Shown here: positions 56,060-64,000 of the stretch, piece by piece
Layout of the letters: each line of letters begins with the position of its first letter
Numbering within the stretch: the first letter of the stretch is position 1
NCBI GenBank assembly: GCA_039707655.1
Contig: CM077664.1
Span: 197,092,195-197,156,194 of the forward strand
Direction: 5' to 3'
Length of the DNA: 64,000 bases
DNA from: Elymus sibiricus
Taxonomy: Eukaryota; Streptophyta; Magnoliopsida; Poales; Poaceae
Program-made: the position numbers and the translations under genes
The notes under the pieces: generated by a model
What the model saw: the letters and a program-made list of their open reading frames with translations, nothing else
Told to the model about the DNA's origin: nothing
Database searches by the model: none

Positions 56060-56880
56060 CTCGATGAACAGTGCCCGTTGCTGCCGCGCGCGTGATACGT
56101 AGCTAGAACGAGTCGAGACGCATGCATCGATCGAGCCCCTTGCGCGAGACATGGTGAGTTGGCCTAGCCGGTTGGTTGGCTGTGGATGAACAATTCCCGT
56201 TGCTACCGCCCGTTCGTACGTCCCACCCCAGCCGGTGGGTTGGCTGTGGATGAACAGTACCCTGGCCGTGTGAAGGTGGTTGGCGCTGGATGAACAGGAC
56301 CCCGAGGAGGCCAGCCGGTTGGGGGTGGATGAACAGGACCCCGTGGAGGCTGGATGAATAGTAGCCGGTGGAGGCTGGAGGAAGTCGACGGTGGATGAAC
56401 AGTAGCTGGTGGAGGCTGGAGGGAGGCCGACCGTGGATGAACAGTAGCCCGTGGAGTCCCGTTTTGCGGTACGCCACACCCCTCCCGATGAATAGGACCC
56501 CCGTTTCGACCGTAGTCAGTTGGGGAGAAGTTCGTTTCCTCCGTTTTGTGGTACACCAGAGCCCTCCCGATAAACAGGACCCCGTTTCGACCGTAGGCGC
56601 TCGAACAGAAGTCTGTTTCCTCCGTTTTGCGGTACGCCAGACTCCCAGCCGATGAACAGGACCCCGTTTCGACCGTAGGCACTCGAACAGAAGGCCGTTT
56701 CCTCCGTTTTGCGGTACGCCAGACCCCGAGTCGATGAACAGGACCCCGTTTCGGCTGTTTCGTCCAAGCCGGTTGGCTCCCGATGAACAGGACGCGTTCC
56801 GACCCAGTCGCTTGGCTCTCGATGAACACGACGCTGTTTCATCCGTTCTGACCTAGCCGGTTGGCTGCCGATGAACAGGA
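56060..56880 (+). repeat. GATGAACAGGACCCC interspersed array
   Basis: About 18 copies of GATGAACAGNACC(C) at irregular 40-75 bp spacing. They are joined by GTTTCGACCGTAG and TTTTGCGGTACGCCA segments, with recurring GCCGGTTGG between copies. Confidence 0.85.
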
Positions 56881-57238
56881 GGCCGTTGCCGCCGTCCGTT
56901 GCCTCTCTCCATGTACACGAGCCCTGGCCGTACGTATGCGCGAGTACGCGTTCGAGACCCCGCCCGTATATGTACGTCCGTGGCCGTATTTTTTGTTGTG
57001 TGGCTGTACGTACGTGTACACGATTTAGACGGGGCTACATGAACTGCTACGTCGGGGGCTCTACTACGACACGTGCCGCTCCTTACACGCCCACGGTTCA
57101 TCGTTGCAGAGAGACCGAACGACTAGTATGTACGTACACGTTTGCGACCAGACAGACATCGCTACGTACGCTTCGACCTGGTGGGTCCCAGCTGTTAGTG
57201 GATAAGGAGGCACTTCCTTGCGTGTGAAGATATATCTG

Positions 57239-59365
57239 GTGGGTCCCAGCTGTAAGGGGGAGGAATCATTTTTTTTACGCGTAATAAGGAGGCACTTCCT
57301 TGCGTGCGAAGATGTAGCTGGTGGGTCCAGCTGTCAGCCTCACCGCGTACAGTCCTCTTCCGATGGCTGTCGTTCATTGACCATGTTGACCACGCCGCGC
57401 CGAGAGCACCAAGGCGGTGGACGACGGCGAGTCCTGGAAGGGAACTACGCGGAGCCGGGGAAGAGGCGGCAGTGGATGCCCACGCGGAGGGGAGTACGAG
57501 GGTTGACTGGTTCGGCTGCGATGTGAGCCTGCCGTCGCCGGAGAATAACAGGGGATGTGGGTGAGTAGAGGGAAGGCCTGGCCAGCGGTGGGAGTAGGGT
57601 GGGGCGGCGAGGCCTGTGCGGCCGCACAGCCGGCCACGGGAGGCAGGAGCAGGCGGTTCCGCCGGAGCTGGTTTGGGCGGCTGGGGCAAGAAGATCAGAG
57701 ATTGAAGAAGCAGCACCGCCGGTGGATTAACATCCAACGGTCGCTGCTGCTAGAATCATTTGTTGACTAAGTTGACAAAGCCCTGCGTACGCGTCAACTT
57801 AGTAGGCCCACAAGTCAGCCTCCAAATATGGTGGGGCCCAGTTGTCATGGGGAGGAATTGTTTTTTCACGTAATAAAGAGGCACTTCCTTCCGTGCGAAG
57901 ATATAGCTGGTGGGTCCCAGCTGTCAGGGGGAGGAATCATTTTTTTCGCGTAATAAGGAGGCACTTGCTTGCGTGCGGCCATGGACCATGTGGGTCCCTA
58001 CTGTCAGCCTCTCCACGTACATCCCTCTTCCGATGGCTGTCGTTTGTTGACAACGCTGACCACGCCGCGCCGAGAGCACCAACGCGGTGGACGACGGCGA
58101 GGCCCAGGATGGGAATGACCTGGAGCCGGCGAAGCCACAACAATGTATGCCCACGATGAGGGGAGTACGAGGGTTGACTGGTTCGGCTGTGGTGTGAGGC
58201 CTGTGTTGCCGGTGAATAACAGGAGGTGTGGGTGAGTAGAAGGATGGCCTGGCCAGCGGTGGGAGTAGGAGGGGGTGGTGAGGCCTGCGCGGCAGCACAG
58301 CCGGCCACGGGAGGCGGGAGCAGGCAGTCCCGCCGGCGCTGGTTTGGGCGGTTGGAGCAAGAAGATCAGAGACTGAAGAAGCAGCACGGCCGTTGGATGT
58401 TATCCAACGGTCACTGCCGCTAGAATCGTTTGTTGACTAAGTTCACAAAGCCCTGCGTACGCGTCAACATAGTAGGCCCACAAGTCAGCCTCCAAATCTG
58501 TGGCAAAGAGCATACAGCCCATTTGCCATTATTTTTAATAATTTACAGCCCATTTACTAATTCTTACGGATTTTTTCGAAGCCCATATTCTTTTTGCTAG
58601 CATTACAACCCATATTCTGGCCACGGTTAAAAAATTCAACGAAATTTTGCATATTTCGGTGGGGTCCGAACTGTTTTTAATCCCAAAATTTCGAGTCCGA
58701 TTCAAACTAATTTGAAAAATAAATATATATTAATTTAAAATCGAACGGAATTTTCCCGCAAAAAAATCAATGAAATTTAAAATCTAGAAATCATAAAAAA
58801 ATCGTAATTTGAAACTAATTGCCGGTTTGCTGTATTGTTTTTAAAATTTACAGCCCATTTTTGGGCAAGCCCCGAATACATCCCTCCTCGTCTTGAAAGA
58901 TTTGCAGCCCAGCAGGGATGGTTTAAGCAAGTAGGCCTCGGTTGGGTATTCTGCAAAAAAAAGTAGAAGTGGGCTAGCCATTTTCAGAAAGAAAAAAACA
59001 ACTGGGCTGGTCATGTGGTAAACAGAAAATAAAAGCCTGGGCTAGACGGGGTACAGCCCCCGCACAGCCCAGTTGATACCCTCCTCCGTCCGTCTCAAAA
59101 ATAGAAAACAACTGGGCGAGCTGCTGGGTCCCTGGTGTCTGCCGGTCGTTGTGCAATTCTCTCGTTTATTGACTATACATTGACAATGGGGTGGGACCCA
59201 GATGTTAGGAAACCATTAGGAGGAAGCATTTATTTTGGCTTGTAACAAGGAGACACTTTCTTGCGTACTGCCATGACCCTGGTGGGTCCCTACTGTCATT
59301 CTCTCCACGTACAATCATCTCCTGATTCCTCTTGGTTGTTGACCATGTTGACAACGCCAGAGGGC
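57239..59365 (+). repeat. Tandem and dispersed copies of a 670-bp unit
   Basis: The unit starting GGTGGGTCCCAGCTGT at 57239 is repeated from 57909. Both include GGAGGAATCATTTTTTT, CGTAATAAGGAGGCACTT, CCGCGCCGAGAGCACCAA and GCGTACGCGTCAAC. A third, diverged start is at 59190 and is broken off by the CACTA insertion at 59366. Between the second and third copies, 58500-59170 is AT-rich with repeated CAGCCCATTT phrases. Confidence 0.8.
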
Positions 59366-59660
59366 CACTACAAGAGATATGCTAATTTTTGACCATCAAT
59401 ATTGGTCACTGAATGGTCACTGTTTTCCATTTGTGACCTTTTTGTGACCAAAAGTAGTTGGTCAAAAGCTGTCGGTCTTTAATGAAACTTAACGACCTTC
59501 TTTGCGGTATGGTCGTAGAAGGTTACGACCAAAATAAAAGGTCGTAAAATCTACGACCAATTATTTTTGTCACTGGTTGTCTGCCCAGACCACGTCGGAT
59601 CCAACGTGGCAAGCTGACGTGGCAATATTACGACCAAACGAAATGGTCGTAGATTAGAAT
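59366..59660 (-). repeat. CACTA subterminal repeats (TACGACC/GGTCGTA)
   Basis: Short motifs TGACCA, GGTCGTA and TACGACCAA occur in both orientations immediately inside the terminus, the presumed binding sites of the element's DNA-binding protein. Confidence 0.8.
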
Positions 59661-60229
59661 CAACCCGGTCCGGTCTAGCCGTGTCTGTGGGCCGAGCCCA
59701 ATAATTCAGCCCATTTAATATATTTTTTTGCTTAGCTGCATGGGCCTAGCCCAACAATTTGGCCTTTTATTTTCTGGGATGGAGCCTTTTATAGATCAGT
59801 TTTTTTATAGTCAACTCTTTTTTTGGGCCACAACCTTTTTAGTCTAGTTCTTGTTTGGGCCTCGGCCTTTTATTTTCTGGGATGCAGCCTTTTACAGACT
59901 AGGTTTTTTTTAGAGTCAACTCTTTTTTAGGCCCAAGCCTTTTTAGTCTAATTCTTGTTTGGGCCTCGGCCTTTTTGCGGTCCAACTAAGTTTAAAGCCT
60001 AATTAATCCAAATAATATCTGGCATAATTCAAATAATATCCTGTGATCCAAACAAAACTCAAATAATTCAGAAAATGCATAACTTCACAGGTTCACAGGT
60101 TCAACTAAGTGCCATCACATAGAGCTTCTACGACAGGTTCACGACAGGTTCCACGACAGGTTCAACGACAGGTTCTATGACAAGTTCAACAGTTTCCAAA
60201 ATGAGCCATCACATAGAGCTTCTCCGACA
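59661..60229 (-). other. 3' flank of the CACTA gene
   Basis: AT-rich sequence with GGGCCTCGGCCTTTT repeated (59872 and 59963), TCTGGGATG..GCCTTTTA.AGA repeated (59775 and 59876), and CACGACAGGTTC-type tandem words at 60132-60185. No gene. Confidence 0.6.
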
Positions 60230-63130
60230 TCATTCAGATGCTTTAGCTCCAAAGAGAGCCATCAAGTGGGCTAACTTCTCATCCTGTTCTTGAGACTTCT
60301 TGCGCAGCAGCTCAAATTCCTTTTCGCGTGCAGCTTCAGCTTCTTCCGACTTCATCTTGATTGCCGCCAATTCTTCTTGCATCACTTCAGCTTGAAGCTC
60401 CGACCTCTCCAGCTTCTGCTCAAGATCACGCACATGAGCAGCCACAACAGCACTTGATTTGCTGGAGTTGTTCCTAGATGACTGGAGCCCAACATTCCTC
60501 AGGAATGTGCTTTGCTTGACTTCGGTCTTGAGCACTTCATCGACAATTTCAGCGGCAGACTTTGGCTCTTCACCTTCTGGTACCGGCGCGTCCTTCCGTT
60601 TTTCCATCTCAAGCTAGCATATGGAGGAAAATGATGACATTAGTAGCAGATCTATATGACACCAAACCAGCACACAAAATGAATTATTTGAAGTAACATT
60701 AAATCTATACGTAGATATTTTACTCAAACTCAAACAGAAGAAAATGATGACTAGTAACCTGAAAGCATTATTTGAATCTGCACGTAGATATTATCAATAA
60801 CAGATATTTAAATACTAACACAGCTCTAAGATTCATTATAGCGAGTGTACACACTATTATGTGATCTGGAGACATGCAATTCGAACAAGGCGATGATCAT
60901 GGGACCCTAGAATGGAGCGGCTTATGGAAGAATAAGATGGCTTCCCGAGTGAGCCGATCATCAAAGGCAACGACATTCAGATCAATTTTCATCATATCAT
61001 AAAAAATGCAACAAATAGCTACAGCAAATTCTGATATCTTTGTTGAGAACCATACAACAAATTCTGATATCTTTGTCGAGATACCAAATCTATCTTAGGC
61101 TCTAGCAACAGCATCAAAGCATGGAACATACAGCAGCATCAACAAAGCATAAAACCTCAGGCTCTAGATGTAGTCTTAACTGGCTGGACAAAGCATGGAG
61201 TGACTTACTATAGCAATCTTAACTGGCTCCGAAAACCCGGACTTCTTGCTGTTGTGGGTGGCCTTGAACAAGTCAATCGCAGACAACTCTTCACCCTTAC
61301 GTTCTTCTTTCTGAAAAGTTTTTCAACAAAAATCAAAATGTTATTCAGGAAGAATCAAAAATGTTATTCAATGAGAATCAAACGGTAAGCTCTCTAGACA
61401 AAAGTTCTTACAGTGGCAAATATGTGTGCTGTGTAGTGCCTGGAACCAGTTCTCTGTTGGTACACAACTTTTTCTCGATTCCTCTTGTTCGACACACAGG
61501 TTTCCTACAAAAAAGCATACTGTCAGCATGATCTAGCACTAGCATATCATGTGCAAAAGATAAACCAGCAGCTACATGTATACAAGATGCCACAGCAGCA
61601 GATACAAACCTTGTGTCTTGGGGTAGACCACATCTTCACCAGCGCTTGCCATTCACCGTCCGTCATATCTGGCACCGGAGACTTGATGCTGACTTTCTTT
61701 GCTGGTATGGGATCAAAATATTTCTTCTTGATCTGGTGGCGTCTGTTCTTTGAACTTTTCTGCAGAATATCTTTGCACGCGGTCTTAATGATCTCCGAGT
61801 CAGTGTCCATCTCAAAATTTGCCTACCAAGACAGCAAACAAGGTAGGGACAAGATTAGTGATCATACATAGGTGTAACAGAAAATAGAAAGCACATTAGC
61901 TACGAAACAAGTAGCTTACAGCAACTTTTCCAATGTAGTTCTTCAGTAGATTATCGTCTTTTTTGTATTCCTTGAAGCGAGGAAGAACCGGCAGATGGCT
62001 TCTTGCAACGAGTCCACACTCAGAAGCAAGCTTTGCAGCCTGCAAAGGCCTCTCTGGACGCTTCATCCCTTCGGCAATTTGGATTGGCACCTTGGTACCA
62101 AGCGCCCTGGTGATCCTCTCTAGCCCTGTGCCCTTTCTATTTTAGGCTTGGTAGTCATTACATCTCAAAATGAAATTGACCTCATAAATTAGAAGAGAAA
62201 TCAACAAATGCAGGAATGGTTCTGCCAAACAGGTAAGCATACATGATTGCTTCCATTTGGAAAATGCACTAGTAAAAGAGAGCATTGCAAAGGTGAACTT
62301 GCCTGATTGAAGCGCAAGTTGCTGTTCTTCTTCAGTGATGACAGCATTCCTGTCCACAGACGGTGCAACAGGGCTGAGGTCTGTGTGGACAGTGCCTGCT
62401 TCATCTATGCAGATAGTTCCTCGTTCATCTAGGCAGTCAATGCCTCTTTCATCCATGCGGAGAGTGCTTCCTTCATCCATGGGCGGAAACTCATCACCCA
62501 TTTGCAGCGAGCTCTCGAAGTCCATGCGCAGCGGACTTTCCTGATGGTCCGTCGCAGCCGCCATCTTTGCTTTCTGCCTTGTGACTCTAACAGGGGACGG
62601 TTCATCAGGTTCCAGGATCCTCTTTGTTTGTCCTGGAGGTACGGCCATCACCCTTCCCGGAGGCATTGCAGCAGATGTTTCTGAGCTCTTCCTCTTCTTG
62701 TTGACTGTCTTCTTAACACCAGGCTTCTTCCTCCTAGATTCCTTTAGTGCCTCGTATAAATAGCACGGAAAAAAGCATTAGATCACAAGACAAATGTGTG
62801 AGCACAAGGAAACACAAAGCATACAAGTACTCCCAGCCCTCCAAGCAAGACAAAGTTTGCACCTTAATAGTCTTCTCCACTACAACATCATCCACTTCCT
62901 CTCCATCAATAACTTCATCCTCCTTAGGATTGTACTCTGGGTCATCATTGGTAACTCCACTACCTTCTTGAACCTCATTAGTTTTACCTTCTTGTACATC
63001 ATTTGTTTTCCTAATCATTGACGCTAGTGCACCGATGCCAAGGGACTGGAATATCCGATTGTTCCTCAGCATATTTCTAGCCCTAACCTTCTCGTACTCG
63101 GAGAGAGGCGCTTCATTGCATGATAAAGGA
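60230..63130 (-). CDS. CACTA-encoded Transposase_24-type protein (TNPA-like), multi-exon
   Basis: DNA-binding accessory protein of En/Spm-type transposons. Exons on the minus strand: last 60230-60613 (phase 0), 61209-61310, 61412-61504, 61610-61822, 61920-62136, then upstream exons at about 62300-62748 and 62862-63130 whose exact borders I could not settle. Recognisable parts: RNMLRNNRIFQSLGIGALAS near the N terminus; an acidic linker; a Pro/Arg-rich segment; KGTGLERITRALGTKVPIQI and AAKLASECGLVARSHLP; the hallmark DMTDGEWQALVKMWSTPRHK; a Thr-Gly-Ser-Arg segment; and a Glu/Lys-rich C-terminal coiled coil in the last exon (about 75 residues). No disabling mutation was seen in the five fully mapped exons. 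A non-consensus donor near 62302 leaves one junction uncertain. Confidence 0.75.
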
Positions 63131-63349
63131 AACATAACTATTAGGTGAATGGTTGGAATGCATGGACAAACAGCCAAAGATATGCTATCAGATTTTATTA
63201 TCATTTAATCCTAGTTATTCAGGTAAGGAAGACTAACAGCACACAAGCACAATTGAGCCAGCTTATTCAGATTACAGCAATACATTTCACTTAGCACATT
63301 AACACACATATTTTATAAAACTGACAGTATAACCACAAGGAGCAAGTTG

Positions 63350-63899
63350 CATACCAACGGTCGGCCTCATCTTTGACCTTGTCATCCTTGCCATGGATGA
63401 CCTTGTCAGTCACACTCCACAAGTGTCTGTGCTCAAACTTTTGCACAACTCGCCATTTTCCGTGCAAAAGAGTGTATGGCAGATAGAACACCATTGTTGC
63501 TTGTGCTGTTAGAATAAAGGGATCATTCTTATACCAGCAACTTGCAGTGTTGATGCTTTTGAAGTGGCCATCATATTTGACTCCTCTCTTCTTCTTGCCA
63601 CCAAGATCAAACCAGTCACAGCGAAATAAGACAACCGAGCAATGGATGCCTCCGCTAGAGTTGTACTGCAACTTAACGATGCTTCTCAGCTGACCATAGA
63701 AGTCAATGTTCTCACCATCATGTGACCCCTCAGTGATGATTCCACTATTTTGTGTCTTTCTTTTTTCCTCGCGGTCAACGGTGTGGTACCGGACACCGTC
63801 AGCAATACATGCTGAATACAGTCTCACTCGCTTATCCGGTAAGCATGCCAAAGCAAATAGATCATCACTGACCTTCTTCTCCTCATGCAACTTTCCAAT
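63350..63899 (-). CDS. CACTA transposase (TNP2/TNPD) C-terminal part, DUF4216
   Basis: Minus-strand exon with acceptor GTGCAG before ATTGGAAAG at 63899. It reads LFALACLPDKRVRLYSACIA, then YHTVDREEKRKTQNSGI, then a glycine-Asp-Phe-Tyr-Gly segment (DFYGQLRSIVKL), then VVLFRCDWFDLG and INTASCWYKNDPFILTAQA with VFYLPY. This is the DUF4216 domain that follows the catalytic region in plant TNP2 proteins. The catalytic part should lie right of 64000. The downstream gene starts about 220 bp further along, the usual CACTA order. Confidence 0.82.
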
Positions 63900-64000
63900 C
63901 TGCACAAATAAACCATTTAGCAACAATGGTATTTAACAGTTGGTGAATAACACAAAAAACATAAAACATGTGGCTAAAGATCTCACATGATTCTTAAACC
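63900..64000 (-). other. Intron or upstream part of the CACTA transposase gene
   Basis: Follows the acceptor at 63899 on the minus strand and runs off the window. No further exon is identified in these 100 bases. Confidence 0.4.

Larger units (their letters stand above)
55504..59365 (+). mobile_element. CACTA transposon terminus and subterminal region (first CACTA element)
   Basis: Starts CACTACAAAAAAAAGACACA, with TGTGACA/TATGACA motifs repeated in the first 150 bp, as in CACTA ends. Then come arrays of ACTGAACCCGAGCGA (55861-55985) and GATGAACAGGACCCC (56060-56880), and large repeats of about 670 bp. It is interrupted at 59366 by a second CACTA element. No transposase lies in this part; apparent ORFs such as the 208-residue one at 56203-56829 only read the repeats. 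Confidence 0.75.
59366..64000 (-). mobile_element. Second CACTA (En/Spm-type) transposon, runs off the window
   Basis: Terminus CACTACAAGAGATATGC at 59366, followed by subterminal motifs GGTCGTA/TACGACC and GGTCA repeated about 15 times up to 59660. Genes read leftwards, so this is the 3' end of the element. The DUF4216 part of the main transposase and a full Transposase_24-type gene are inside. Presumed 3-bp target GGC on the left; the other end is beyond 64000. Confidence 0.85.

Noticed and set aside
56203..56829. A 208-residue minus-strand ORF
   Set aside because: It only translates the GATGAACAGGACC repeats and has a repetitive FIGR/CSS pattern.

Overview
The window is nuclear DNA of a large-genome grass, most likely a Triticeae species (wheat, goatgrass or barley group). 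I infer this from the nested LTR retrotransposons, CACTA elements, Helitrons and a Stowaway MITE, and from one intron-rich host gene with a GC-rich first exon of grass type. Almost everything outside that gene is transposable-element sequence. No rRNA, tRNA, CRISPR array or bacterial-type operon was seen.

Layout. 1-6368: 3' part of a non-autonomous Gypsy-type element with a gag-like ORF and a full 3' LTR, followed by two more partial LTRs of the same family, one of them inverted. 6369-7560: 5'-truncated LINE. 7561-9002: sequence ending in a Helitron 3' terminus. 9003-15793: CACTA-like element carrying a gene fragment on the minus strand, with its exon split by a 4.9-kb non-autonomous LTR retrotransposon (9397-14285). 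15794-17926: LTR-like sequence with CCGGATGTCCGGT palindromes. 17947-30541: a nearly pristine Sirevirus-like Copia element on the minus strand with gag, pol and a third ORF all open. 30542-33700: decayed retroelement sequence.

The host gene is at 34025-50350 (+). It is a complete 13-exon gene for a plastid-type Xaa-Pro aminopeptidase P (M24B family). All exon junctions read through with GT-AG introns, giving 717 codons plus stop, with every metal ligand present. Its introns hold a 1.4-kb solo LTR that was itself hit by a 5.2-kb Copia element (intron 5), a Stowaway MITE (intron 4), and a Harbinger-like MITE plus an RTE LINE nested in an older LINE (intron 11). All can be spliced out, so the gene looks functional.

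50899-53265: Helitron with two head-to-tail units. 53456-54475: broken Harbinger transposase. 54476-55503: another Sirevirus-like LTR. 55504-59365: CACTA element end with long subterminal repeats. 59366-64000: a second CACTA element inserted into the first, reading leftwards, with the DUF4216 part of its transposase and a Transposase_24-type gene that looks intact.

The strongest system-level signal is in the Sirevirus-like Copia LTRs. Four different LTRs each carry a cluster of short CpG-containing palindromes with a family-specific sequence; in three of them a TATA box lies just downstream. In the intact element the same palindromes also occur inside the element, upstream of its third ORF, next to sequence resembling the LTR promoter. 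That suggests a second, internal promoter module.
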